The notes: generated from the letters alone by a model not told the origin. Numbered from the stretch's first letter, positions 43,187 through 54,847 are shown. The stretch: 64,000 nt of DNA from Plasmodiophora brassicae (GCA_039704465.1 JASFAU010000001.1:744001-808000), one strand, 5' to 3'. A program made the numbers and translations.

Positions 43187-44039
43187 GGTTACGTTCATAC
43201 AACACCGAATGTGCCGTATCTCATTCCGAATTGCGAAGCCAAATGGTGTTTGGCCCTGTTCAGTACTCGGGAGGGGGACCACCGGGGAACCGCATGGTGA
43301 TGTAACCTCTTTTTGTCCTTTCAGACACACATCACGTAATCGTTGAGATGCACCCTGGAGCTCATTACTGACAGTTACTCTGCTTGGGTGCCACGAATTC
43401 GCCAGGCGGCCGTCGACCATGCCCTGAAAAACACGCGTGTATTGCTGTCACTATCAATCAGGGGTTGCAGCAGACGTTGTGAATTGGGAAGACAGTGTTC
43501 GGCGGGGTCAGATACAACGTCAGGGTTACGTTTTCGTCCATTCCCACGAAATGGGCCGCGCATCGTTAGGGAACAAACACCCATGAGGTGGAATGCTTGA
43601 TAGGCGACGCAGGCGACCGACGACAGACGGCCATGATTGCTGACACGCATGTCTTCGTGCGAGCTTGGTATAGGGCCAGGCGCGTCCGGTGTCGAAGGAC
43701 AGAAATCTTGAAGAGCACGTTGTCACTGTCCGCTTCGCAATCGCCGTCAGCAGCCTGCATGCGGCCATTCCGACGACTGAACAATTCCGATCTGGATACC
43801 GGCTGTCGACATCAAAGGCATCTGACAGACGTGCGAATCCGTTGTCCGCCTTCAACATCAGCATGAAGTGTTGTGCTTCCGTTTGGGTCTACATCCGCAT
43901 CGACGGTGTGCCTACCTACGCCCGACACCACCTTCTTGGGCTGGTGATGCGCGCATCAGAACGGACGGCTTGACGTCGGTCCTATTCTTGGAAACGCGCG
44001 CGGCACGATGAGCTAAATCTGTGCATGAAGCAATGCCGA

Positions 44040-44049
44040 CCTAAATCGG
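44040..44049 (+). promoter_or_regulatory. CArG-like box upstream of right actin
   Basis: CCTAAATCGG, 140 bp upstream of the actin ATG, one mismatch from the SRF/MADS consensus, at the same position as in the left arm. Confidence 0.4.
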
Positions 44050-44188
44050 GACACAACGCAGAGGGTGGATCGACTCGGCCGGCCGAGGTTTACCCGTCCC
44101 CTCTGGGCAGCACGCTCTGCATTCCGCAAACGCACCGCCAGCCTTCGCAGCCAAGTTCGTCAAAGCCAACCCCTCTCCTATCATCAAC

Positions 44189-45316
44189 ATGTCCGACGAA
44201 GTCCAGGCCCTGGTTGTCGACAATGGCTCCGGCATGGTCAAGGCCGGGTTCGCGGGCGACGACGCCCCGCGTGCCGTGTTCCCGTCGATCGTTGGTCGCC
44301 CGCGCCACGTCGGCATCATGGTGGGTGCCACGCAGAAGGACGCGTACGTCGGCGATGAGGCGCAGGCCAAGCGCGGCATCCTGACGCTCAAGTACCCGAT
44401 CGAGCACGGCATCGTGACGAACTGGGACGACATGGAGAAGATCTGGCACCACACGTTCTACAACGAGCTGCGTGTGGCCCCCGAGGAGCACCCGGTCATG
44501 CTGACGGAGGCGCCGCTGAACCCGAAGGCCAACCGCGAGAAGATGACGCAGATCATGTTCGAGACGTTCAACACGCCGGCCATGTACGTCGCCATCCAGG
44601 CCGTCCTGTCGCTGTACGCGTCCGGCCGCACGACGGGTATCGTCCTGGACGCGGGCGACGGCGTGTCGCACACGGTCCCCATCTACGAAGGGTACGCCCT
44701 GCCGCACGCCATCCAGCGCCTGGACATTGCCGGCCGGGACATCACCGACTACCTGATGAAGATCCTGACCGAGCGCGGGTACGCGTTCACGACAACGGCC
44801 GAGCGGGAGATCGTCCGCGACATCAAGGAGAAGCTGGCGTACGTGGCGCAGGACTTCGACACCGAGATGTCCAACTCGGAGCAGTCGTCCGAGGTCGAGC
44901 GCGCCTACGAGCTGCCCGACGGCCAGGTCATCACGGTCGGCAACGAGCGGTTCCGCGCCCCGGAGGTCCTCTTCCAGCCGTCCATGATCGGCAACGAGTC
45001 CGAGGGCATCCACCAGCTGGCGTACCAGTCGATCATGAAGTGCGACGTCGACATCCGCAAGGACCTGTACGAGAACATCGTCATGTCCGGCGGCAGCACC
45101 ATGTACGACGGGCTGGCGACGCGCCTGCAGAAAGAGGTGGCCGCCCTGGCGCCGTCGTCGATGCGCGTCAAGGTCGTGGCCCCGCCCGAGCGCAAGTACT
45201 CGGTCTGGATCGGCGGGTCGATCCTGTCGTCGCTGTCGACCTTCCAGCAGATGTGGGTCTCCAAGGAGGAGTACGACGAGGCCGGCCCGTCCATCGTCCA
45301 CCGCAAGTGCTTCTAA
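44189..45316 (+). CDS. ACT: Actin (right copy)
   Basis: An intronless 375-residue actin with the same protein sequence as the left copy. The DNA differs at about 7 positions, for example GTT/GTG, CGC/CGT and GGG/GGC codons, all third-base and silent. Nucleotide-binding loops and the C-terminal IVHRKCF are intact. The short 3' flank up to 45359 is also shared with the left copy, and similarity ends there. It is transcribed outward from the ARPC1/IFT46 block. Confidence 0.98.
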   Translation: MSDEVQALVVDNGSGMVKAGFAGDDAPRAVFPSIVGRPRHVGIMVGATQKDAYVGDEAQAKRGILTLKYPIEHGIVTNWDDMEKIWHHTFYNELRVAPEEHPVMLTEAPLNPKANREKMTQIMFETFNTPAMYVAIQAVLSLYASGRTTGIVLDAGDGVSHTVPIYEGYALPHAIQRLDIAGRDITDYLMKILTERGYAFTTTAEREIVRDIKEKLAYVAQDFDTEMSNSEQSSEVERAYELPDGQVITVGNERFRAPEVLFQPSMIGNESEGIHQLAYQSIMKCDVDIRKDLYENIVMSGGSTMYDGLATRLQKEVAALAPSSMRVKVVAPPERKYSVWIGGSILSSLSTFQQMWVSKEEYDEAGPSIVHRKCF

Positions 45317-45537
45317 ACGTATGCTGCCTGTAGACAACCAATACATTCATCCATTCAGCTGTTTCAGCAGGAAGGTGCTAAACGGAGCGTCCGCATTCTT
45401 AAGCTGACCCGACGTGGGATCCAGGAGGGCTGCCCAGCGGCGTGATATCGGTCCAGGGGCGCCGTTCTAAACGTAGAGCCGACTAGCGGAAATATCTGGA
45501 GGGCCCGCGTGCCTCGTAGTGACAGACCCGGTTCGCC

Positions 45538-48500
45538 ATGTCGACGACGCCGACGGATGCGGCACCGGCACCATCGGCCATCGACGCGGAACGTGTCGAT
45601 CGTGGCGCACTGGACGCTGTCCTGTCCAAGTTCAAGTTTGCGTTGCGACGTGAGATCACCCAGCGTCAGGCGATGCAGGCGCAGATCGCCAGGCACGAGG
45701 AGTTCCTGTCGCAGATCGCCCTGCGGCATCGCCTCGCCGGGGGCAGTGACGGCGACACGTTCGACTCGGCCGATGTCGTCCAGGCCACGATGCGCGTCTT
45801 CCGACGCGCCATGGACCATGACAAGCACAAGTTCCTGGCCGATGTTCGCCCGCTGATGGCGGAATTCACGAGGCTTCGCGACGACGCCGTCGCGCTTCGT
45901 GCAGAACTGTCGCAGCGATCATCGGCGCCCGCTCAGCGCCTCCCGTCTGCGAACGACGTCGTCCGCCCATCGTCATCGTTGCCGCCCGTCGTGACGGCCG
46001 TCGAGGTCGACGACAAGATCAAAGCGGTGCACGCCGCTTTCGGCAGGGCCCGCGCCGCCGACGAGGGCATGCAGGAATGGCAGCGGTCGATGATCGATTC
46101 GCGGCTGCGCCAATCAGGGCAAGCGGTCGATGTGCAACTGGAGACCCTCCGTCACGACCTGCGCGTCGTGAAGCGCCGCGTCGACGACGGCGCGTCGTCG
46201 AACGCGGCAATGGCCCGCCAGTTGTTCGGAAACCTGGAGCGCGCCGTTGCCGATGACCTCCAGGCGGTTGCCGCCGACCTGCACGCGGTACGCGACGAGA
46301 TCCTCGGCGAGATTGCCAAGCGCCGCGCCGCCTGCACGGCTGCGAACGACGACCTCTCGAAGCAGGTGCGCGAAGTGGACACGAACGCTGACCATCGCGT
46401 CGTCGGGCTGAAGGCCGACATCGATGCCGCCGTGGCGTCGCTGTCCAGCGGCATGCGACGCCTGGAAGCGGTGCTTCGCGCCGAGGTAAAACAACTGTCG
46501 GCGTGACGAAGGCGATCCCACCCGCTGAGCGGGGCGTTCGTTGCACAGATTCGCACGCGGAAGGCGCACGGCGAGACGACGGCGTCGGCAGTGGCGCGCC
46601 TGGACACGCGCCTCGACACAGGACTGGATCGGGTCCAGCGCGATCGCGCCGACGATGTCGACCGGTTGACCAAGAGGGCGGCCCAGATCCAGGACACGTT
46701 CGAGGCACGCTGCCAGGAGATTTCCGGCGCCCAGCGACGCCTGGAGCGGACGATCACCGCCGCGGCCGAGGCGCTGGCCCGCCGCATCGCCGACCTGGAG
46801 GAGACATCGTCGACAACGCTGACGACGATTGACGACGTTCGGAAGGCGCTGCGCGACGAGATCGTGGCAGAAAGCCGCGCCCGTCAGGACGCGGACGAGG
46901 CGCTGCGTGCCGAGACGCAGAAGGACGTCGAGAACGTCAACCAGCAGATTGCGCAGGCCAGGGCGGACAGCGACTCGAAGGCGTGCGCGTTACGAGGTGA
47001 ACTGTCGGCGCGGCTCGAGTCGGAATCGCGCGATCGGCAATCGAACGAGAAGCTCCTGGAGCAGGTGCTGGCGAAGCTGGACGGGAAGCTCGTCAAAGAG
47101 ACCCAGGAGCGAATCGCGTCGGACGGCGAGCTGAGTGCCACGCTCGTCAGGCACGGGAACGATCTTGCGAGAGAGGTACTCGCTCGGGAAGAGTCGTCAA
47201 GGAACGTGAATGCCAAGGCGGACGACCTCTGCGACAAGATTGCGTCCGAAGCACGGGATCGCGTTGACGCCCTGAACGCCATGGCGGCACGGGTTGACAC
47301 GGTCGACGCGCGCCTGACTGGTGAGTCTGGCGATCGCGCTAGGGCCGACCAGGACAGCGACGTAAAGATCACGGCTCTTGCGGCCATAGTCGACGCTGAA
47401 ATCAAGGACAGGGTTGCTGCCCAGGAGCGCCTCAACGGCACCGTCGTCGAAACCGATCGGAAGCTCAGCGACGAAATTCGCGCGCGTTGCACGTCTGTCG
47501 ATCGCGTCGCCGACGCGACTGCGACACTGGACGGGAAGCTTGCGAGGGAGTCTCTGGAGCGATCGCAGGACGTACAGCGCATCGATGCGAAAGTCGACAG
47601 CGAGACCCGCGACCGCAAGGCCGATAACGACACTGTCAATGCGACGCTCGCCGCGCTCGACACGAAGCTTGTGTCCGAGATCAGTGAGCGTTCCGCAGGC
47701 GTCGAGCTGATGGCAATGAGGTTCGCCGGCGTTGAGGGCAGACTCGACGGCGACGTTCGGGAACGATTCGACGACGTCGACAGAAAGGTGTCGGCCCTGG
47801 ACTCGCGTATCGCAGACGAAGCTCGCGAACGTGCATCAGACACCGACCGGTTGACGATGAGGATAGCCGGCGTTGAAGGCAGACTCGACGGCGACGTCCG
47901 CGATCGGCTCACGGCGACCGACAGGATGATGGGCGACTTGGCCAAGAATATCGCCGACGAAGCGCGCGAACGTTCGTCGGAGGCGGACCGGTTGGCGACA
48001 AGGACGGCCGGCGTCGAGAGCCGCCTGGACGGCGATGTCCGCGATCGGTTCACGGAGATCGACAGGGTGATGCGCGACCTGGACAAAAATATCGCCGACG
48101 AAGTGCGCGAACGTTCGGCGCAGATCGACTGCGTGATCGCACAGGTCGATGCTGCTGAGAAGCGACTGGACGGGGAGATTCAGGGCCGACAGAGCGGCGA
48201 CGAGCAGCTGGACAGGAAGATTGCTAGCGAGGCCCAAGAGCGAATGGCAAGCGGCGAGCGGGTCGACGCGGCCTTGAGCAGGTTCGAAGGCAGACTAGAC
48301 GGGGAGGCTCGCGACCGGGCCACCGAATGCGACCGCAAGGTGGCAGACTTGGATGCGAAACTCTCGGACGATATCCGAAACAGGAACTCTGTCATTGACG
48401 AGCAGCTGAAAGAAATCAACGAGCGGGTGTCGAGCGAGATCTCATCCAGGGCATCGGCTGTTAGCGACATCCAGCAAGCCGTCACCAGTGACATCGCCAG

Positions 48501-49389
48501 GTTGGAGAAGAACATGGTGGACGCCATGGCTACGGTATCAGGTGAGGCCAGCGATCGCAAGGCCGCTGATGCTGAGATCGGCGAGAAGCTGACCGCCTTG
48601 CATGCGGCACTCGACAACGAGGTCCAGAACAGGAAGGAGAATGAGTCGAAATCTGCTGCGCTGGCGGGATCTCGGGAACAAGTTGACGCCAAACTCATCG
48701 CCGACCTGCGATCGTACACCGATACGACGGTGGGTGCTCTCACTGAGCGATCGGGCCTCGACCTCCGCGAACTGTCGGCCAAAGTCGTTGAGAACCAAAC
48801 CGCACTCGACACGAAACTGGGCGACGTTCTGTCCAAAGTAACCCGTCTTGATGACGGCCTGGCGAACGAGGCCAGGGAGCGGACGCTCGCCGATGATCGA
48901 CTCGATCAGGCGGTGGTGGCGCTAGAGACGAAGCTGGAATCGGAAGTGGACGCCCGGTCCAAGGCGGACGACGCGACGATGAAGTCGGTGCTGGAGAAAC
49001 AGGGTGCCGACGTCGGAGAGAAGGTCGACACGCTGACCAAGTCACTGGACCAGGTGAAAGTGGACATCATGGATGCTAAGAGGGATGCATCGGGGGTTAT
49101 CGACAAGGTGAACACGATCAACAGCAACGTCGACGACATGATGAGGAAGTTCGGAACGTCGGTGGAGAAGGCTGCGACCGTACAAGCGGACGTGGAAGCG
49201 TTGACGACGATGGTGTCGACGACGAAGGATGAGCTCAGCGCGAGCATTGAAACGAAACTTCGCATGGAGAGCGCAGCGCGCCGCTCACTGGAGGGCGACA
49301 TGAAAGCGACGTCATCCAAAGTCGATCAGCTGGCGGCCGCTGTCGATTCGCTCGCATCACGAATACCACAGGGGACACCAACATCGTAG
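45538..49389 (+). CDS. Very long coiled-coil protein with E-x-x-R repeat units
   Basis: Two exons, 45538-46485 and 46549-49389, joined in phase 0 across a 63 nt intron, giving 1262 residues. After a short Ala/Pro N-terminus nearly the whole protein is predicted coiled coil. From about residue 430 a degenerate unit of about 38 residues repeats. It is seen most clearly as DEARERASDTDRLTMRIAGV, DEARERSSEADRLATRTAGV and DEVRERSAQID, separated by RLDGDVRDR segments. The regular E-(A/V)-R-(E/D)-R spacing recalls striated-fibre/SF-assemblin and other basal-body or flagellar coiled coils, but no specific family was identified. There is no motor, membrane segment or head domain. A structural cytoskeletal role is inference; the adjacent actin gene is not evidence for it. 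Confidence 0.8.
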
Positions 49390-49403
49390 TGGCGCCATTG
49401 TTA

Positions 49404-49958
49404 TTATATTATCGGTTTAGGCTTTCGAAACGACGATTGTTTCATTTCAGACGTTGACCGGTTGTCGTTGTTGTTCCGCTTCTGCCGCTTCTTAGATGGT
49501 GGCTGTTCATCTGACACAGAGCGCCCGCCAACGTATCGCTCGTAGCGAGCCGCCAATTCCTTGTCGGAGAGCGAATCTCGCGCCGCGTCGCGTTCCAGGT
49601 CAGCGGCTGCCGCCGCCGACCGATACGATTCGCGGGCACTGTCGACTGCTGGATTGAAACTCATGAAAGACTTTCGAGTTGGCACGCGTGCTTCGGACTT
49701 AGTGTCATCTGCCGTTTGTGCACTGACGTTGGCGATAGCAGACGGCACGAGGACCCTATACGAAGAAACACGATGTTAACAAACATCTGTCGCGAGAGAC
49801 AACGCAACGGACCAGTGCGATGCCTCCAGCGCTGTGCTCTGCTGGCGTTGCAGATTGTCCCGATGTGCCGCCTCATCCTTACGCCGCATGAACTTCATGC
49901 CAAGGACACGCGACGACAGCGCCGTCTTCCCCGCCGGCGACCGTGCAGGCCCGCTCAT
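49404..49958 (-). CDS. MPP6-like RNA exosome cofactor (MPHOSPH6 family)
   Basis: Two exons on the minus strand, 49958-49813 and 49755-49404, joined in phase 2 across a 57 nt intron, total 165 residues. The N-terminal block LSSRVLGMKFMRRKDEA corresponds to the family's LS-x-x-L-x-x-MKFMQR signature, which docks on the exosome. The Trp in EASHWVLV matches the EEHW motif. RKSFMSFNPAVD matches the conserved SF-x-x-FNP-x-VE element. SDKELAARYERYVG matches the SDEEMA-x-RYE segment. A basic C-terminus (PPSKKRQKR) could be a nuclear localisation signal. MPP6 links the nuclear exosome to Mtr4 for 5.8S rRNA processing and RNA decay. The gene is convergent with the preceding coiled-coil gene, only 14 bp apart. 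Confidence 0.82.
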
Positions 49959-50195
49959 GATGGCAGCGCCGACGGGCAGCAACAACAGGACAGGAAAGTG
50001 CGCCACGCACTCCTCTGCCGAGGTGCAGCTGCGACTGCTCTCCCACTGTGGCGGTGTTTATGCTGCATGCAGTTCCCCCGGCACCGCCAAAGTGCTGCGT
50101 CCACTGGCAAGGCTGCCAAGTGCAGCTTCGGCCACTGGGAGACGTTACCTACCTGCCCTGCCTACGGCAAAATGCGCGAACAAAGGTTCGTCTAC

Positions 50196-51863
50196 CTAAT
50201 GCGAGTCTCGATGTTTCATCCAAGACGTTGCCGAATCCGTGGCAGCGTCCGCCATGCTGTGAACGCCGGGCGGGAATGGGACGAGCGGTTCGCCGATTTC
50301 GACGGTTGGATCCGTGCCGCACAGCTCGTTGTCGTCGATGTGGAGTGCGAACGCATCGGCGTCGAACTCGTTGTTGGCGTTCTTCGCCTCCGCGCAGACG
50401 GTCTGGACCTGGCCGGGCTCGGGCGTCGGTGTGCCCATCGCAAAGATGAGCGCCAGTAGCTTGCTGCCGATCGCTTTCGTATACAGCGGTTGCCCTTGCT
50501 GTACCCAGGCAGTGTGCACGATACTGCCCTGGCCGGCCCGCTCATGAAACGACATCAGGAACGTGCTACGAACTCGGTCAACAGCTTCGATTGTCCACAC
50601 CGACAAAGCCTTGTTTCGTGTTGCGCACACGATCTGGTACCCGTTCACCGTCCCCTTCCTGGTGTACAGTATCCCGAGTCCCGTTGCCAACTCGTTATCC
50701 TTCAGGATATGCAGAACGCACCGATGTCGGAGGTCGTATGTGACGACGCCCATACCGTCCACGACCGCCATCGCGAACCGCCCGTCCCGACTAATCCCAG
50801 CCATCGACGACCCGACGACGCCCAGGTCCACGTCGTGTTCGATCTTCATCGTGAACGCCTCGCCAGGCGGTGGCAACTTGTCCACGGTGCCAAACTCACG
50901 AGGCTCGTGGTGCTCGGGGGCGACCAACAGCGTGCCGTCGAAGAATGACCCGATGAAGGATCCGTCGAGGCTTTCAGAGATGCCGACCGAGCATGGGATC
51001 CGTGCACGACCCGGACAAGGGAATTGCCGGACGCACTGAGCAAAGCGCTGGTAGTCGATGTCGACGCACCACAGGAAGAAGCCAGCGTTCTGGATCGCTG
51101 TGACGCAGTACCGCCCGGCGCAGGACATCGTTTCGATCTTGCCTTTGTGCGCTTCGTTCTCCATCATACAGACCCAGGACATGCTGCCTGCTTGCACGTT
51201 GAACACCTCCATGATGTCACAGGTGTGGGCCGCAACCAGCATGAGCTTGTCGGTGACGCCGAACGGGGCACGATCACCACTAACGGCCTGCTTGTAGAGC
51301 AGGCGGCCGATGGCCGGGTTCCAGACCGTGATGTTAAACTGGGCGTCGCGCAGGAACAGCATGTTCGTGCTCATGCAGGCGCTGTAGACCCGAGGAGACT
51401 CCAGCCGATGCACCAACATCCATCGCTGCTTCCACCAGACGCAGGTCTCGTCCTTCGAACAAGTCACGACGAAGTTCAGGTTCTGGGTCATGAGAAGGAT
51501 CGGGGACTTATGCCCCGTCATTTCCGCCGTGTGGAACGCATACATCTGTAATGGCGCCTCCGCATGTCGTGGCGTCGGCGGCGAGGAAACCCACAGGATT
51601 TCCGTCTCGTCGTCCAGGTTACGGCGAACGTTAAAGTTGGCAACGGCGGCCCGTTTCAGTTTCGTACCCTCGTCCCCGCTGTCCGAATCCACATCATCCA
51701 CACCGTCCTCGATGCCCGCCTCGCGGTTCGCACGCAGCTTCTCTCGTTTCTTCATGGCGACGGAAGCGACGGAATCGTGCAACATGGTGACCCGCTTGGT
51801 CTTCACCAGGTGCGTCAGGTACTTCCAGTTCTCGGACAGGCGCACCGGCGCCTTCATCGCCAT
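50196..51863 (-). CDS. WD/beta-propeller-like protein, unknown
   Basis: A single uninterrupted frame of 555 codons from the ATG at 51863 (the frame is open upstream to a TTG). After a basic N-terminus (MKKREKLRANREAG) and an acidic patch, the body alternates short hydrophobic strands with turns and WD-like endings: VTCSKDETCVWWKQRW, FNITVWNPAIGRLL, VTAIQNAGFFLWCVD, GVVTYDLRHRCVL and VCATRNKALSVWTIEAV. This fits a seven-blade propeller with degenerate repeats. No family-specific motif was found. It shares a 280 bp divergent promoter with the cystathionine gamma-lyase-type gene. Confidence 0.7.
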   Translation of the reverse strand: MAMKAPVRLSENWKYLTHLVKTKRVTMLHDSVASVAMKKREKLRANREAGIEDGVDDVDSDSGDEGTKLKRAAVANFNVRRNLDDETEILWVSSPPTPRHAEAPLQMYAFHTAEMTGHKSPILLMTQNLNFVVTCSKDETCVWWKQRWMLVHRLESPRVYSACMSTNMLFLRDAQFNITVWNPAIGRLLYKQAVSGDRAPFGVTDKLMLVAAHTCDIMEVFNVQAGSMSWVCMMENEAHKGKIETMSCAGRYCVTAIQNAGFFLWCVDIDYQRFAQCVRQFPCPGRARIPCSVGISESLDGSFIGSFFDGTLLVAPEHHEPREFGTVDKLPPPGEAFTMKIEHDVDLGVVGSSMAGISRDGRFAMAVVDGMGVVTYDLRHRCVLHILKDNELATGLGILYTRKGTVNGYQIVCATRNKALSVWTIEAVDRVRSTFLMSFHERAGQGSIVHTAWVQQGQPLYTKAIGSKLLALIFAMGTPTPEPGQVQTVCAEAKNANNEFDADAFALHIDDNELCGTDPTVEIGEPLVPFPPGVHSMADAATDSATSWMKHRDSH

Positions 51864-52145
51864 CGTCGACACCGTCGTCAACTGTACTACTGCCTGTATA
51901 ATAAACGGTACCGAACTTCGATCCCTTCCTCAGTGTTCAGGACCCGACGTTTCCGAGACAAGCCATCCTGCGGTCCGCAAAGTCGACGTGGCGGAACGTG
52001 GTCCCGCACGTTGACCAAAATAGGCCACGCTGGTCAGTGGTGGCCCCGGTGGCCATTTGGCGGGCCGCACGTGACGCGACATGCCCTACAAAACAAGTCC
52101 ACTTTGGCATTTTGCAATTCCGGTCACGCCGGGTCGAACCGTGCC

Positions 52146-53687
52146 ATGACGCGTGGGACGGAGCAGTCGTTGGCGACGCGATGCATACACGCGGGCCAGA
52201 AGGCCGACGTGGTGACTGGGGCGGTGACCGTGCCGATCAGCCTGGCGTCGACGTTCGCGCAGAAGTCGCCGGGTGTGCATACCGGGTACGAGTACTCGCG
52301 GTCGGGCAATCCGACCCGAAAAGCGTTCGAGGATTGTATTGCCGATCTGGAGAACGGCAAATACGGGTTCGCGTTCGCATCGGGCAGTGCTGCCACGTCC
52401 ACCATTCTCCACCTGCTCCAGTACGAAGGGCGATATTGACGAGACACCGTCGATGCTGACACGTGATTGCTCAGGCCAGGAGACCATGTTGTCACAGTCG
52501 ACGACGTCTACGGTGGTATGCCCATTCTGGTGGCCGCTCCGTCCCTAACGATGTGCCTGACATCGCGAGCAGGCACAAATCGATTCTTCAACCGCGTTGC
52601 AAAACCCTGCATGGAGCTGAAGTTTGATTTCGTTGATCTGTCTAAACCTGGTTCACTTCAAAAGGCCATCGTGCCGCCTAAGACGAAGGTAAGCGTATCG
52701 AAATCGCGGTCGCATATGAATAATGCCCAACGTTTGTGCAGATGCTGTGGTTGGAAACGCCGACGAATCCCACTCTGAAGATAATCGACATTGCCGAGGC
52801 GGCCGAGGTCGCCCATCGCAACGGGCTTATTGTTGTCGTTGACAACACGTTCATGTCGCCCTACCTGCAGTCTCCTCTCGACCTCGGCGCCGATATTGTT
52901 GTGCATTCAGTGTCGAAGTATATCAACGGTCACAGTGATGTCGTCATGGGCGTCGCTGTCACCAGCAATGAGAGCATTGCCGAGCGCCTGAGCTTCTTTA
53001 ACAACGGTTCGGTGAATTGTGAAGTCGGGCTCCCTGTCATTGATAGGCAGTTTCACATAGCAATCGGCGGCATTCCAGCCCCGTTCGACTGTTACATGGC
53101 TATGAGAGGCGCAAAGACGTTGGCGGTTAGAATGGATCGTCATTCCCAGAATGCCATGATTGTCGCTCAGTTCCTGGAGAGCCACGAGAAAATTGACCGG
53201 TCGGTGCCCACCCCCAGTACAGTGCAGGTCGTCTAAATATCCTGGCAGGGTCGTATACCCAGGGCTGGCGTCGCATCCCCAGCACGACATTGCGCTGAAA
53301 CAGATGAGGGGATTCGGCGGCATGATCACCTGCTATCTAAAGGGAGGTCTTGCTGAGTCCCGCACATTCCTGGAAAACCTGCACCTGTTCAAGTGTGCCG
53401 AGAGCCTTGGTAAGCTTTGTCGATACGCGCCTCAGCGATGATGATGAATTGTGTGGGTTCAGGGGCTGTGGAATGTCTTGCTGAGCATCCAGCTATAATG
53501 ACGCACGCCTCAGTGCCTCCTGAGCAGAGAGTATTCTCGTCCATCATCCCGCTACGAATTCGTTCACTTATTGCTCGGATAGGCTGTACTCGGGATTAGC
53601 GATACGATGGTCCGGCTCTCCATTGGCATCGAAGCCGTCGAAGACATACTGGCTGACCTCCGCTCTGCCCTCGATGCAATCCCTTAA
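52146..53687 (+). CDS. Cystathionine gamma-lyase-type PLP enzyme
   Basis: Eight exons: 52146-52420, 52475-52515, 52573-52688, 52742-53006, 53061-53199, 53249-53409, 53463-53538 and 53600-53687, total 386 residues. Exons 2 and 7 are very short (41 and 76 nt). The Cys/Met metabolism PLP family is shown by YEYSRSGNPTRKAFED, FASGSAATSTILHLLQPGDH, VDDVYGGTNRFF, WLETPTNPTLKIIDI, VVVDNTFMSPYLQSPLDLGA, and the PLP lysine in HSVSKYINGHSD. C-terminal blocks are IPAPFDCYMAMRGAKTL, YPGLASHPQHDIA and SDTMVRLSIGIEAVED. The closest pattern is cystathionine gamma-lyase (reverse transsulfuration, cysteine and H2S formation), but cystathionine gamma-synthase and methionine gamma-lyase share most motifs. Confidence 0.9.
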
Positions 53688-53754
53688 GTCGTATCATCGG
53701 CTCATTGTTCATTGTCCAATTCGAATACTGTATGCTCTAAAACAATTATTACTG

Positions 53755-54693
53755 TCAAACCTGGAGGCGCTTCTCGACGTATTCCTTGGCAGTAACGGCA
53801 TCGGCCATGCTCGGCGATGACAGGAACAGCTGGATTAGGTCTGAGTGCCGCTGTTCTCGGTTCAACGCGAATGCTTCAATTGCACATCGCCCCGTTATCG
53901 AATGGTACGGCCCAAGCGACGCATGAGCGCGATCGCATAACGATCCCCAATCAGGGCGCTCGCTATCGATCATCTCGAAGTACAATGATCGCTCGTCAGC
54001 CTCTGTAGCATCGCTAAGGCCCGCCCCGCATGTGGAACAACTCGGGCTGGGACCTCGATCAACTCCAACGACGAACCCAGTTTGGCACTTGTGACACGGG
54101 AACGACCGCAGATAGTCCAACGAAGTGCATGCGTCGCACCTGCACAGGAACCCACGAAGCTCGAGCAATTCGTCGCGTCTAACCGCCGTGTTGGACAGCA
54201 TGGCACGATCAGACAGATTGTAATTCCATCCGAGGATCTCTCCCTTGCGGATCTGCCGAAGAGCTCGCACAGTCCACAGGTACGACACGCCATCGAAGCT
54301 GGCTGTGCCCTCGATATTCGGCCGGCAGTGATGCGCGGCAAGCGATGCCAGCGCGAACAGGCCGACGATGCCATTGCCGAGATCAATCGAGTTATTGTGC
54401 AGAATCTGAATCAGGTCACCGGTTGTCTCCGTCCAGTCCTCCCGCGGAATCGACCGTTTCGCGATTCGCATCGCATCATCCTGCTGCTCCTCGTCATCGG
54501 CCCCGGAGAACGCGAGCACAATCGACCGTTGCTTGCCATCCAGCAACGAGAACGCGCGATTGCATGCCGCCCAGGTGCCGACCAGGATCGGCGCCTCCAC
54601 CAGGCAGGTATCGCCGGGAGCGAAATCTTGTGCAGCAACCAGACACCGCCCAACGGTCTCGAACGCTGCGCAGCGCACAGTCGCGACCGACAT
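53755..54693 (-). CDS. SET-domain protein, SMYD-like
   Basis: A single uninterrupted frame of 312 codons. It contains the start of a SET fold (VGRCLVAAQDFAPGDTCLVE), the substrate/cofactor core as LASLAAHHCRPNIEGTASF (the family's N-H-S-C-x-P-N variant, here with His-Cys-Arg-Pro-Asn), then RKGEILGWNYNLSDR with the catalytic Tyr region, and the post-SET cysteines FLCRCDAC. A further CxxC pair and CSTCGAGL follow, possibly binding zinc. SET proteins methylate lysines on histones or other proteins. The MYND zinc finger of true SMYD proteins is not visible, so assignment is to SET/SMYD-like in general. A 154 bp divergent promoter separates it from the Skp1-ankyrin gene. Confidence 0.8.
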   Translation of the reverse strand: MSVATVRCAAFETVGRCLVAAQDFAPGDTCLVEAPILVGTWAACNRAFSLLDGKQRSIVLAFSGADDEEQQDDAMRIAKRSIPREDWTETTGDLIQILHNNSIDLGNGIVGLFALASLAAHHCRPNIEGTASFDGVSYLWTVRALRQIRKGEILGWNYNLSDRAMLSNTAVRRDELLELRGFLCRCDACTSLDYLRSFPCHKCQTGFVVGVDRGPSPSCSTCGAGLSDATEADERSLYFEMIDSERPDWGSLCDRAHASLGPYHSITGRCAIEAFALNREQRHSDLIQLFLSSPSMADAVTAKEYVEKRLQV

Positions 54694-54847
54694 CCCAGTC
54701 GTCGAACGCGGCAGTCACGGTGTTTGCGAACTGCAATTTTTCTGCGCGACGGCAATAGTAACCTGAACTGCACACCGAACGCCGTGCGTTGTGCGCGGAT
54801 TGTTTCGCAGCGATACGACTTGCTGGACCTGAGTTCGTCAGTCCGGA

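Larger units (their letters stand above)
43187..45359. repeat. Right arm of 2.2 kb inverted duplication
   Basis: Reverse-complement partner of 34050-36238. It holds the right actin gene and its 5' flank. The 5' flank has diverged from the left arm with substitutions and small indels while the actin coding part has not. Confidence 0.93.

Noticed and set aside
44090..45346. 418-codon ORF antisense to the right actin, with its twin at 34063-35307 over the left actin
   Set aside because: It is the GC-rich mirror of actin codons. The actin frame is fully canonical, and the antisense product is a run of Arg, Asp, Val and Leu with no family.
46019..48836. Several 130-400 codon antisense ORFs under the coiled-coil gene
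   Set aside because: Ser/Arg-rich shadows of the repetitive Glu/Arg/Asp coding strand.
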